A stretch of DNA of 64,000 nt, from contig CBFCZV010000001.1 in the NCBI GenBank assembly GCA_965602855.1, forward strand, positions 84,553-148,552, given 5' to 3'. Both the position numbers and the translations under genes were made by a program. A model generated the notes under the pieces. It was not told where the DNA came from, searched no databases, and worked only from the letters and a program-made list of their open reading frames with translations. This DNA comes from LH-M37 sp965602855. GTDB lineage: Bacteria; Pseudomonadota; Gammaproteobacteria; SZUA-229. How positions within the stretch are numbered: the stretch's first letter is position 1; every line of letters begins with the position of its first letter. Shown here piece by piece: positions 25,628 through 34,272 of the stretch.

Positions 25628-26008
25628 ATGATACCCGAACGCAGACAAGTAAAGAGATACAGCATAGAACTGGACGTTGACCTTATTCTGGAAAATGGCA
25701 CCATCCTGCCCGTAAAAACACTCAACCTGTGCCAGCATGGCCTACAGTTTAGATGTGATGGCCTGACCGTAAATGAAATTGAGCCAAGAGGCATACAAAG
25801 TCACCCTCTTGATCACCTAAAAATGAAGGTAGTTGCCAGACTACCTGTTGACGATAAAAACAAGAAATTCTATGCCTCGTGCAAAGTAATTACTGCACGG
25901 CGCCTGTCACAGGAAGAATATCTGCTCAGTCTTGAATTTTTCGATTATGAAAAAAATAGCGAAAAAATCATGCGCGACTACATCAACAAACTGGATGAGC
26001 AGACCTAA
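25628..26008 (+). CDS. PilZ-domain protein with altered second motif
   Basis: A 126-residue single PilZ domain. The c-di-GMP-binding arginine motif RxxxR is present in ERRQVKRYSI (R6 to R10). The second motif, normally D/N-x-S-x-x-G, reads N33-L-C-Q-H-G38, with cysteine for serine. The C-terminal half has the expected strands (KFYASCKVITARRLSQEEYL, LEFFDY). It may still bind c-di-GMP, with the cysteine offering possible redox sensitivity. The 180 bp upstream contain no gene. The last four bases overlap the end of gltD on the other strand. Confidence 0.82.
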   Translation: MIPERRQVKRYSIELDVDLILENGTILPVKTLNLCQHGLQFRCDGLTVNEIEPRGIQSHPLDHLKMKVVARLPVDDKNKKFYASCKVITARRLSQEEYLLSLEFFDYEKNSEKIMRDYINKLDEQT

Positions 26009-27483
26009 GGTAAAGAACTACTCCCCATCAGGAAGCAATCGATTTCACGAGCAGCTTCACGGCCTTCATTAATACCCCAGACCACAAGCGACTGACCACG
26101 GCGACAATCACCTGCAGTATAAACGCCTTCTACGCTGGTTTTATATTGACCGTATTCTGCTTTGTAGTTTGAGCGTTCATCGTAATCAACACCAAGCGCA
26201 TCGGTCACGTACTGCTCAGGACCGGTAAAGCCCATCGATAGCATCACCATATCCGCTTCCCAGACTTTTTCAGAACCGGCTACTTCTTCCATATTCCAGC
26301 GACCGTCTTCAGACTTGTTCCATTTCACTTCGACAGTTTTAACACCGCTTACATTACCGTCATCATCGCCAACAAACTCCTTGGTCAGCACGCAGTAATC
26401 GCGAGGGTCACGACCAAAACGTTCTTTGCCTTCTTCGTGCCCATAATCAACACGATAGATCAGCGGCCACAGCGGCCATGGATTATCTTCGGCACGTTCT
26501 TCGGGTGGCTGTGGTAACAATTCAAAATTTTCAATTGAAGTACAACCGTGACGAATTGATGTACCAATACAATCAGTACCGGTATCACCGCCACCAATGA
26601 CGATTACTTTTTTGTCTTCGGCGGAAATGTAATTACCATCTTCCAGATTGGAATCGAGCAAGCTTTTTGTATTAACGGTTAAGAAATCCATCGCCAGATG
26701 AATGCCATTTAAATCACGACCCGGTACTTCCATATCACGTGCTTTGCTTGCACCAGTTGCAAGTAACACGGCATCGTTTTCTTTAACCAGATTATTAACA
26801 TCGATGGCATTGTCGCCTTCACCACCAACATTCGCATTGGTGACAAATTCGATACCTTCAGCGTGCAATAAATCTACGCGACGTTGAATCACATCTTTGC
26901 CCAGTTTCATATTAGGAATGCCGTACATCAGCAAACCTCCAATGCGATCTGCGCGTTCGTAAACGGTTACCGAATGCCCTGCTTTATTTAATTGTGCAGC
27001 CGCCGCCAATCCTGCTGGCCCAGAACCAATAACTGCCACTTTTTTACCGGTGCGAGTTTCAGGCACTTGCGCTGTAATCCAGCCTTCTTCAAAGCCACGA
27101 TCAACAATCGCATGTTCAATATTTTTAATCGTCACCGCGGGGTTATTCATACCCAGCACGCAGGAACCTTCACAGGGAGCAGGACAAACACGACCGGTGA
27201 ACTCAGGAAAGTTATTAGTTTTATGTAAACGATTTAACGCTTTCTGCCAGTCGCCGGTATAAACCAGATGATTCCACTCTGGAATTAGATTGCTAACCGG
27301 GCAACCCGTACCCGACTGACAAAACGGTACGCCACAATCCATGCAACGAGCACCCTGAGTCTGTAGATGCGCTTCGTCGTGTGACTCGGTAAAAATTTCA
27401 CCGTAATCAGCCAGCCTCACCGTGACATCACGATAAGGTTCAGTTTTACGTTCAAATTCTTTAAAACCAGTATGCTTGCCCAT
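26005..27483 (-). CDS. gltD: Glutamate synthase [NADPH] small subunit
   Basis: A 492-residue GltD that passes electrons from NADPH through FAD and iron-sulfur clusters to GltB. N-terminal cluster cysteines are in CMDCGVPFCQSGTGCPVSN and CPAPCEGSC. The FAD-binding GSGPAGLAAA and NADPH-binding GGGDTGTDC motifs follow, and AGDCRRGQSLVVW closes the FAD site. It lies 48 bp downstream of gltB in one operon for ammonium assimilation. The length is typical. Confidence 0.96.
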   Translation of the reverse strand: MGKHTGFKEFERKTEPYRDVTVRLADYGEIFTESHDEAHLQTQGARCMDCGVPFCQSGTGCPVSNLIPEWNHLVYTGDWQKALNRLHKTNNFPEFTGRVCPAPCEGSCVLGMNNPAVTIKNIEHAIVDRGFEEGWITAQVPETRTGKKVAVIGSGPAGLAAAAQLNKAGHSVTVYERADRIGGLLMYGIPNMKLGKDVIQRRVDLLHAEGIEFVTNANVGGEGDNAIDVNNLVKENDAVLLATGASKARDMEVPGRDLNGIHLAMDFLTVNTKSLLDSNLEDGNYISAEDKKVIVIGGGDTGTDCIGTSIRHGCTSIENFELLPQPPEERAEDNPWPLWPLIYRVDYGHEEGKERFGRDPRDYCVLTKEFVGDDDGNVSGVKTVEVKWNKSEDGRWNMEEVAGSEKVWEADMVMLSMGFTGPEQYVTDALGVDYDERSNYKAEYGQYKTSVEGVYTAGDCRRGQSLVVWGINEGREAAREIDCFLMGSSSLP

Positions 27484-27531
27484 TACGTCTCTCTAAATTT
27501 TTGTTTTTTTCTGCTAACTAACGACGATTAA

Positions 27532-30500
27532 TTACGCCGCCGCATCCTGTGCTTTCAATTCCGCCAGCACACGTTTGTAATCGGTTGGCATCACTTTGAC
27601 AAACTGCCCGAGTGATTTATCCCAGTTTTCCAGTACGCCACGTGCCACTGTTGAACCGGTATATCTCAGATGGTTTTCGATCAAAGCTTTAAGCTCTTCA
27701 ATATCTTCATCAGCTTCAACCTCTTCCATCTCAACCATGCCGGGATTACACTGGCTGGCAAACTTTCCATTGCGATCCCAGATATAAGCCACACCACCAC
27801 TCATGCCCGCGGCAAAGTTACGACCGGTTTCACCGAGCACGACAACACGACCACCGGTCATATATTCACAACCGTGATCGCCGACGCCTTCAACTACAGT
27901 AGTCGCACCACTGTTACGAACGCAGAAACGCTCGGCAGCAATACCACGGAAATAAGCCTCGCCACTGGTTGCACCGTAAAGCACAACGTTACCGGCGATG
28001 ATATTTTCTTCGGCTATAAAACTGCTGTTAGCTGGTGGATAAACAATTATGCGCCCACCCGATAAACCTTTACCGACGTAATCATTGGCATCACCTTCGA
28101 GCTCGATGGTGACACCTTCATACAACCAGGCACCCAAACTCTGACCGGCTGAACCATTCAATTTAATGTGAACAGTGTCATCAGGCAGCGGCTCACCCTT
28201 GCGGGATTTCGCTAACTCGTGTGACAACATGGTACCGACAACGCGGTTAATGTTGACAACGGGCAATAACATTTCAACCTTTTCACCATTTTGAATCGCA
28301 GGCTGCGCCAGCTCGATAATCTGATTATCCAGCGCCTTGTCAAGACCATGATCCTGTTTCATGGTGCAATACACTTCTACTGCATCGTGCGGTTTAACCG
28401 CAGGCGCTAAAATCATGGAAAGATCGATACCTTTCATCTTCCAGTGATCAACCGCAATATCCGTTTGCAGCGCATCAACACGACCGATCATATCGTTGAC
28501 GGTTTTAAAGCCAAGCTCGGCCATAATTTCGCGCATTTCTTCGGCGACCATGAACAGGTAGTTCACTACGTGTTCTGGCTTACCTGTAAATTTCTTACGC
28601 AGTTCTTTATCCTGCGTGGCGATTCCTACGGGGCAGGTATTGAGATGACATTTACGCATCATCATACAACCCAGAGTAATCAGCGGTGCGGTGGCAAAAC
28701 CATATTCTTCTGCACCCAGCAACGCAGCCATAGCAACATCGCGGCCCGTTTTTAACTGACCATCAGTTTGCACAACAACGCGTGAACGCAAATCGTTCAT
28801 CACCAAAGTCTGGTGCGTTTCAGCCAGACCTAATTCCCAGGGCAGGCCTGCATGTTTCACTGACGTTAAAGGTGACGCACCAGTACCACCATCGTGACCG
28901 GCGATAACGATGTGGTCAGAGAAAGCTTTGGCGACACCGGAAGCAATCGTACCAACACCAATTTCAGCCACCAGTTTTACACTGATGCGCGCTGATGGAT
29001 TTGAGTTTTTCAAATCGTGAATCAACTGCGACAAATCTTCAATCGAATAAATATCGTGATGCGGCGGTGGACTAATCAAACCCACGCCCGGTGTCGAGTG
29101 ACGCAACATGGCGATATGATCATCCACCTTGGCACCTGGTAGCTCACCACCCTCACCAGGTTTAGCACCCTGCGCGACTTTAATCTGTAATTCGTCGGCG
29201 TTAGTGAGATACCAGTTGGTCACACCAAAACGACCGGAAGCGATCTGTTTAATCGCTGAACGTTTCGAATCACCATTTTCCATCGGTGTGAAACGCTCGG
29301 CGTCTTCACCACCTTCACCGGTGTTAGATTTACCACCGAGACGATTCATGGCAATCGCCATGGCCTCGTGACTCTCTGCAGAAATCGAACCAAAACTCAT
29401 CGCGCCAGTAGCAAAACGTTTAACAATTTCTTTTACAGATTCCACCTCATCGATAGAAATTGAACCGCCGTTAACGTTTTTATTGAACGTCAACAAACCA
29501 CGCAAGGTTGATTTACGCGTGGCTTCTTCATTCGAGAATTTTGCAAATTTAGTGTAAGCGTCTTTATCATTAGTACGTGCAGCCAGCTGGATATTGGCAA
29601 TCGTATCCGGATTCCACATATGCGTTTCACCACCGGAACGCCAGTGGTAATCACCGGGATTCGGCAGCACGGGAATAGTAACGACTTCACGACTGGGGTA
29701 ACCAATTTCGTGACGACGTAAAGACTCTTCAGCCAGCACATCAAAGCCAACACCTTTAATGCGACTCGCGGTACCCTTGAAACAACGTGCAACTACTTCT
29801 TCACCCAAACCAACGGCTTCAAAAATTTGCGCACCTTTATACGACTGCAAAGTTGAAATACCCATCTTCGCCATCACCTTGAGCATACCCTTGGCCACGC
29901 CCTTGCGGTAATCGGCAACGATGGATTCATCATTCGGATATTCTTTTTCTTCCAGTAAACCATCACGCTGAGACTGGAACAAAGCTTCAAATGCAAGATA
30001 AGGATTAATCGCATCGGCACCGTAGCCAAACAACAAGCAATGATGATGCACTTCACGCGCTTCACCCGTTTCCAAAACAATACCAATGCGAGTGCGTTGC
30101 TGATTCTGAACCAGATGATGATGCACGACACTGCTCGCCAGCAAAGTACTAACGGGTACGCGCTCAGGGCCGACATTGCGATCAGATAAAATAATTAAAC
30201 TGTAACTATCTTCAATCGCCTGCGATGCCTGCGCACAAATGGAATCCAGACATTTTTCCAGGCCAGCCGCACCTTCAGATTGATCGTAAGTAATATCAAT
30301 CGTCATGGTGCGCCAGCCACGGTGATTCATGTGTTTCAGCGCCGCCAGTTCTTCGTTGGTCAGAATCGGGTGCGGCACACGCAAACGATGCGCGTTCTTT
30401 TCGGTGGTTTCCAGCAGATTGGCTTCTGGGCCGATGTAACATTCCAGCGACATCACCACTTCTTCACGAATCGAATCAATCGGCGGATTGGTCACCTGCG

Positions 30501-32106
30501 CGAACAACTGTTTGAAATAATCGTAGATCATGCGCGGGCGGTCTGACAGACAGGCCAGCGCCGTATCATTACCCATGGAACCGACCGGGTCTCTTAATTC
30601 ACGCACCAGCGGCAACAGCATAAACTGCATGGTTTCGGTGGTATAACCAAAAGCCTGCATGCGCGGTAATAATGTATCGGGGTAAAAACCGTGCGGCTCT
30701 TCATTCGGCGATAGTTCAGCTAATCTAATTTCCTGCTTATCCAGCCACTCGCCATAAGGGCGCTGCGAAGCAAAATCGGCTTTCAATTCTCCGTCGGGAA
30801 TCAAACAGCCTTTTTCAAAATCGATCAGGAACATTTTGCCCGGCTGCAAGCGGCCTTTGAACTTCACATTGCTGGGCTCAATTTCCACCACACCAACTTC
30901 GGATGCCATGATTACGCGATCATCGTGAGTCAGATAATAACGACTGGGGCGCAGACCATTACGGTCGAGGGTCGCACCAATATAGTGGCCATCGGTAAAG
31001 GCGATTGAAGCCGGGCCATCCCAGGGTTCCATCAGGGCGGAATTGTAACGATAGAAAGCTTTCTTCTCTTCGTCCATATTGGTATCCGACTGCCAGGCTT
31101 CCGGCACCATCATCATCACCGCTTCCTGCAAAGTACGGCCAGACATCAACAAAAATTCGAGTACGTTATCGAAGTTACCGGAATCAGAACAATCGTTTTC
31201 CGCAATCGGGAACAGCTTGTCGATATCATCACCGAACAGCTCACTGCTGACCATGCCCTGACGCGCCGTCATCCAGCTGCGGTTACCCAGCAGGGTATTA
31301 ATCTCACCGTTGTGACTCATGAAACGATTCGGCTGAGCACGATCCCACGATGGGAAAGTGTTGGTACTGAAACGTGAATGCACCATCGCCAGATGCGTTT
31401 TGTAATCTTCATCGACTAGGTCAGGGAAAAACGCCTTCACCTGTAGCGCGTTCAACATGCCCTTGTAAATAATAATGCGCGGTGATAATGAGCAAATATA
31501 AAACAGCGTACGCTGGCTCAGAGCCTCGTCGGTGCGCAGCAAATTGGTGCTGCGTTTACGAATAAGATAAAGCTGACGCTCAAAATCACTATCAGCCAGA
31601 CCTTCAGCCGCGCCAATAAACAACTGTTCCATGTGTGGCTGCGAATTACGCGCCGTCGGACCAACGTCCGCACCATCGGTATCCACCGGCAGCTCGCGCC
31701 AGCCGATCAAACGCTGACCCTGCTCTTCAATTATTTTTTCAATATTCTGCTTACAATGCGCACGCTGTTTTTCATCCTGAGGGAAAAACACATTACCCGC
31801 CGCATATCGACCCGGCGCTGGTAGCACCTCACCCAGATCTTCGCGCGCAACCTTAATCATGAACTCAAGCGGCATACCAGTAAGAATACCCGCGCCATCA
31901 CCCGTATTGGCCTCACAACCACAACCACCACGATGCTCCATGCGTTGCAGCATATGGTCGGCATCCAGAACGATCTGATGGCTAGGCTCACCCTTGATAT
32001 GGGCAACAAAACCCACACCACAGCTGTCTTTTTCGAACGCAGGGTCATACAAACCCTGTTTTTCAGGCAGGCCTAATTTGATTTGTTCTTCTAATGTAGA
32101 GCTCAT
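27532..32106 (-). CDS. gltB: Glutamate synthase [NADPH] large subunit
   Basis: A 1,524-residue GltB making two glutamates from glutamine and 2-oxoglutarate. The class II amidotransferase domain begins at C29 (KDSCGVGF), so 28 residues are likely removed as a propeptide. The central and FMN domains contain the GGTGASPLTSVKHAGLPWEL block. The 3Fe-4S cysteines are in CMMMRKCHLNTCPVG. The C-terminal GXGXG beta-helix domain ends with NHLRYTGSTVARGVLENW. It pairs with gltD downstream. The upstream 769-bp region holds no other gene on this strand. Confidence 0.97.
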   Translation of the reverse strand: MSSTLEEQIKLGLPEKQGLYDPAFEKDSCGVGFVAHIKGEPSHQIVLDADHMLQRMEHRGGCGCEANTGDGAGILTGMPLEFMIKVAREDLGEVLPAPGRYAAGNVFFPQDEKQRAHCKQNIEKIIEEQGQRLIGWRELPVDTDGADVGPTARNSQPHMEQLFIGAAEGLADSDFERQLYLIRKRSTNLLRTDEALSQRTLFYICSLSPRIIIYKGMLNALQVKAFFPDLVDEDYKTHLAMVHSRFSTNTFPSWDRAQPNRFMSHNGEINTLLGNRSWMTARQGMVSSELFGDDIDKLFPIAENDCSDSGNFDNVLEFLLMSGRTLQEAVMMMVPEAWQSDTNMDEEKKAFYRYNSALMEPWDGPASIAFTDGHYIGATLDRNGLRPSRYYLTHDDRVIMASEVGVVEIEPSNVKFKGRLQPGKMFLIDFEKGCLIPDGELKADFASQRPYGEWLDKQEIRLAELSPNEEPHGFYPDTLLPRMQAFGYTTETMQFMLLPLVRELRDPVGSMGNDTALACLSDRPRMIYDYFKQLFAQVTNPPIDSIREEVVMSLECYIGPEANLLETTEKNAHRLRVPHPILTNEELAALKHMNHRGWRTMTIDITYDQSEGAAGLEKCLDSICAQASQAIEDSYSLIILSDRNVGPERVPVSTLLASSVVHHHLVQNQQRTRIGIVLETGEAREVHHHCLLFGYGADAINPYLAFEALFQSQRDGLLEEKEYPNDESIVADYRKGVAKGMLKVMAKMGISTLQSYKGAQIFEAVGLGEEVVARCFKGTASRIKGVGFDVLAEESLRRHEIGYPSREVVTIPVLPNPGDYHWRSGGETHMWNPDTIANIQLAARTNDKDAYTKFAKFSNEEATRKSTLRGLLTFNKNVNGGSISIDEVESVKEIVKRFATGAMSFGSISAESHEAMAIAMNRLGGKSNTGEGGEDAERFTPMENGDSKRSAIKQIASGRFGVTNWYLTNADELQIKVAQGAKPGEGGELPGAKVDDHIAMLRHSTPGVGLISPPPHHDIYSIEDLSQLIHDLKNSNPSARISVKLVAEIGVGTIASGVAKAFSDHIVIAGHDGGTGASPLTSVKHAGLPWELGLAETHQTLVMNDLRSRVVVQTDGQLKTGRDVAMAALLGAEEYGFATAPLITLGCMMMRKCHLNTCPVGIATQDKELRKKFTGKPEHVVNYLFMVAEEMREIMAELGFKTVNDMIGRVDALQTDIAVDHWKMKGIDLSMILAPAVKPHDAVEVYCTMKQDHGLDKALDNQIIELAQPAIQNGEKVEMLLPVVNINRVVGTMLSHELAKSRKGEPLPDDTVHIKLNGSAGQSLGAWLYEGVTIELEGDANDYVGKGLSGGRIIVYPPANSSFIAEENIIAGNVVLYGATSGEAYFRGIAAERFCVRNSGATTVVEGVGDHGCEYMTGGRVVVLGETGRNFAAGMSGGVAYIWDRNGKFASQCNPGMVEMEEVEADEDIEELKALIENHLRYTGSTVARGVLENWDKSLGQFVKVMPTDYKRVLAELKAQDAAA

Positions 32107-32446
32107 ATTTAATCCAGAAAGACCCGTACAACCCTTATAAACAGGCTGTTTCAGGCTTTTTTAATACTGAAACCGACAACCGGTGCATTGTTGATCCGAT
32201 ACCTGCATAAATTGCAGGCAAGGCCGCGTATTTTAGCTAAATATGGGGGTAAAGCAAAGAAGGTGTTGGGGGAAATTGTGGGTAGGGTGAAAGCAAAATA
32301 CATTCACCGCAAGGGGCAATAATTCATCCTTGCTATTGATGCGGTAATGACGTAAAAAAGATCTTCATATCAGAGATAGCACAGGGTTATTTGGTAGGGT
32401 GCGGAGTTGGGAAGTTTAAATACCAGAGTTGGAGCTCTGGGCGTTC

Positions 32447-32472
32447 TGGGGACACGAGTTTTGGGGACACGA
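32447..32472 (+). repeat. Two tandem copies of TGGGGACACGA
   Basis: TGGGGACACGA occurs at 32447-32457 and again at 32462-32472 with a 15-bp period. Such GGGGACACGA strings often accompany interspersed extragenic repeats and REP-associated transposase genes, but no transposase is present here. Confidence 0.6.
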
Positions 32473-32504
32473 CACTTAACTATGCGACAATTCCAGCACG
32501 GTAA

Positions 32505-32540
32505 GTACGATTAGCCCAGCGTGATCGTACGCATGAATAC
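32505..32540 (+). repeat. Interspersed inverted-repeat element, copy 1
   Basis: A 36-bp element with arms GTACGATTA and TGATCGTAC around GCCCAGCG, followed by GCATGAATAC. A second copy at 33819-33854 matches 33 of 36 bases in the same orientation. The two copies bracket the MerR-type cassette. Confidence 0.75.
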
Positions 32541-32704
32541 CGTTAAAGATCTCCCTCCCTAAATCAAATCAAATTTAACTTTTCTTTCCCATAAAAAAAT
32601 CCGTGAGAAGCAACTTCCAAAAAGAAAGCACAACTCCCCACGGCAAGTTCACTCAAAGGAGACGAGTTATACATAATAATAACTATCAAGATCAATTTTT
32701 AAAA

Positions 32705-32734
32705 GTGACACTTTGTCGCACGACAAATTGTCAC
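32705..32734. promoter_or_regulatory. 30-bp palindrome, possible operator
   Basis: GTGACACTTTGTCG (32705-32718) and CGACAAATTGTCAC (32721-32734) form 14-base arms with one mismatch and a two-base centre. It is not followed by a T-run, so a terminator is unlikely. It sits about 140 bp before the cassette start, suitable for an activator or repressor site. The cognate protein is unknown. Confidence 0.5.
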
Positions 32735-32812
32735 ACCACAACATTTAATTCGCCATAAACACCCATGCCGAGCCCGCCCTTCCCCATTAATCAAAGGCTT
32801 TTTAAATCCCAC

Positions 32813-32862
32813 TTGACTATCTACCGTTAACGTAAGATACAATCTCTCGTTAACGGTAGATA
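32813..32862 (+). promoter_or_regulatory. MerR-type promoter with duplicated CGTTAACG operator
   Basis: TTGACT (32813-32818) and TACAAT (32838-32843) are 19 bp apart, the stretched spacing typical of MerR-controlled promoters. The spacer carries CTACCGTTAACGTAAG, an imperfect dyad around CGTTAACG (32825-32832). A second CGTTAACG is at 32848-32855. Together, TATCTACCGTTAACG (32818-32832) and its exact reverse complement (32848-32862) form a 15-base inverted repeat spanning the -10 box. The MerR gene of the cassette is the obvious candidate regulator. GGAGA precedes the first ATG. Confidence 0.75.
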
Positions 32863-32875
32863 TTGGAGAATAGCC

Positions 32876-33103
32876 ATGCAATTAACAGACGTACTGATTC
32901 ATGTAAATAATGAGATTGATGAAAACGAAAGGGATAACCTCGTCGAGCAACTCCGTGATATGGATGGTGTTATTGCACCAAGATTCAACGAGGACAAGCA
33001 GCATTTACTTTTAGTGTCATACAATTCTGATGCAATAAGCTCCTTATCCTTACTCAATGAAGTTAAGGGAAAAGGCTATAAAGCGCAGCTTGTAGGCCTG
33101 TAA
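32876..33103 (+). CDS. Cysteine-free HMA-like small protein
   Basis: A 75-residue protein with a predicted beta-alpha-beta-beta-alpha-beta order resembling heavy-metal-associated (HMA) domains: DVLIHVNNEIDENERDNLVE, DMDGVIAPRFNEDKQHLLLV, then LLNEVKGKGYKAQLV. The CxxC metal site is absent and the protein has no cysteine at all. It is therefore not a classical metallochaperone. It is the first gene behind the MerR-type promoter and is followed by the TusA-like gene. I do not know a characterised homologue; the fold assignment is inference from pattern. Confidence 0.7.
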   Translation: MQLTDVLIHVNNEIDENERDNLVEQLRDMDGVIAPRFNEDKQHLLLVSYNSDAISSLSLLNEVKGKGYKAQLVGL

Positions 33104-33113
33104 GGTGGGTAAA

Positions 33114-33341
33114 ATGGAATATAATCACTTTGTTGATATAAAAGGCATGTGCTGCTCTGCCCCGGTATTGCATTTAACTAAAGAGTTTAAGTCGATGGGA
33201 TCTGGTTATATTGTACTGGCTGAGTCAAACAAGGTATCGATGCTGAACGATATACCAGCATACTGTTCATCAACCAAGCATGAGTTAATTATGCAGGAAG
33301 AGAAGGACGGCCTTTTTTATTTCTGGATTAAAATTAAATAG
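33114..33341 (+). CDS. TusA-family sulfur-carrier-like protein
   Basis: A 75-residue TusA-type protein: FVDIKGMCCSAPVLHLTKEF, then DIPAYCSSTKHELIMQEE and a FYFWIKIK end. The carrier cysteine position is C14 of C-S-A-P (CxxP in place of CPxP), preceded by C13, and C51 matches the second cysteine of the paralogue at 12341-12580. ATG 33114 is chosen because AAGGTGGG lies just upstream; an in-frame GTG at 33105 overlaps that site. The MerR gene starts right after its stop. Persulfide transfer is inferred from family. Confidence 0.78.
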   Translation: MEYNHFVDIKGMCCSAPVLHLTKEFKSMGSGYIVLAESNKVSMLNDIPAYCSSTKHELIMQEEKDGLFYFWIKIK

Positions 33342-33806
33342 ATGTCATTAAATTATTTCAAAATAGGCGAAGTTGCCGAATTACTTAAAATCACGGTACG
33401 AACCATCAGGTACTATGAGGAAGAAGAGCTGCTACATCCTCATAGAACTGATGGCGGCACGCGCCTGTACACCGAGCAGCATATCGATCGCCTGAAGGCC
33501 ATTCTTCACCTTACTGAAAATGGCTTTCCTCTTGAGCTTATTAGAATTATCGCTAATACAAGACAGACCTGCTCCACGGGTGATGAAGGCAGTGAAAAAA
33601 TATCAAACATTATTGAAAACTCAATAACGGACATTGACGAAAAAATTAATAATTTGAAGGCGTTAAAATCAGAATTATCCGCCGCAAAAAAACAGGTTAA
33701 AAAATGCAGCGGCTGCATAAACGAGCCATCCAGTGAAGGCTGCCCAACATGCCCGGTAAATCAAAATCTCAGTAAGATTGAAATACTTAATCTGGTCTGG
33801 GAGTAG
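33342..33806 (+). CDS. MerR-family transcriptional regulator with two CxxC pairs
   Basis: A 154-residue MerR-type activator. The winged helix-turn-helix is typical (FKIGEVAELLKITVRTIRYY, LLHPHRTDGGTRLYTEQHID). A dimerisation helix (residues 95-120) leads to a C-terminal sensor region with C122-S-G-C125 and C134-P-T-C137; C77 lies at the start of the helix, where metal sensors often carry a ligand. The cysteine arrangement differs from SoxR, CueR and ZntR. It probably binds a metal, iron-sulfur cluster or reactive sulfur species. It likely acts on the CGTTAACG promoter upstream of the cassette. Confidence 0.88.
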   Translation: MSLNYFKIGEVAELLKITVRTIRYYEEEELLHPHRTDGGTRLYTEQHIDRLKAILHLTENGFPLELIRIIANTRQTCSTGDEGSEKISNIIENSITDIDEKINNLKALKSELSAAKKQVKKCSGCINEPSSEGCPTCPVNQNLSKIEILNLVWE

Positions 33807-33818
33807 AAAGCGTGGTAG

Positions 33819-33854
33819 ATACGATTAGCCCAGCGTAATTGTACGCATGAATAC
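33819..33854 (+). repeat. Interspersed inverted-repeat element, copy 2
   Basis: This copy matches the element at 32505-32540 in 33 of 36 bases (ATACGATTA, GCCCAGCG, TAATTGTAC, GCATGAATAC). It starts 13 bp after the MerR stop. The loop and the trailing GCATGAATAC are identical in both copies. Confidence 0.75.
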
Positions 33855-33932
33855 AAACCAGCCAGATTCAACCTACAAGTGCACCGCAAGCCAATATAAA
33901 CATCTCGCAAAGACTGCTGTAATATATCAATT

Positions 33933-34139
33933 ATGCAAGATACTTCACTACTTATCTGGGGAATGGTATTCGGGGGAATCGGTCTCGGGTTCTTTTTATA
34001 TGGCAAAAAGCAAAAGGCGGTAGTTCCTTTCGCTGTCGGTATCACACTATTTATTTTTCCCTATTTCATATCTGACGTATACATACTACTTACAGTAGGC
34101 GCTGCTTTAATTGCACTTCCCTATTTTGTAAGAATTTAA
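33933..34139 (+). CDS. Small integral membrane protein
   Basis: A 68-residue very hydrophobic protein with three membrane-spanning stretches: LLIWGMVFGGIGLGFFLYG, VPFAVGITLFIFPYF, and VYILLTVGAALIALPYFV. A charged KKQK loop separates the first two. Similar short proteins are common in proteobacteria, sometimes loosely labelled as amino acid transport proteins, without functional evidence. It stands alone between the second repeat copy and purC. No good Shine-Dalgarno is visible. Confidence 0.7.
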   Translation: MQDTSLLIWGMVFGGIGLGFFLYGKKQKAVVPFAVGITLFIFPYFISDVYILLTVGAALIALPYFVRI

Positions 34140-34272
34140 ATTTACTGAATTGGGTTATAACCCCCTAAAAAGATCAAAGGGACTAGTGAAGGACGACATC
34201 ACACTTCAGGTACTTTTCTTATTACCCCCATCTAGTACAATAGACAGATCCTAATTCTTTACTGGTAACAAC

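Larger units (their letters stand above)
32107..32875. other. Long repeat-rich intergenic region between gltB and the MerR-type cassette
   Basis: No convincing gene is seen in these 769 bp. It contains a small hairpin (CCTGCA/TGCAGG, 32202-32218) near the gltB promoter side, GGTAGGGTG-type fragments near 32278 and 32393, tandem TGGGGACACGA copies, a GTACGATTA inverted-repeat element, a near-perfect 30-bp palindrome and the promoter/operator of the cassette. A 60-codon minus-strand frame at the right end crosses the operator and is not considered real. Confidence 0.7.

Noticed and set aside
32699..32881. 60-codon minus-strand frame
   Set aside because: It crosses the MerR-type promoter and operator and has no ribosome site or recognisable features.
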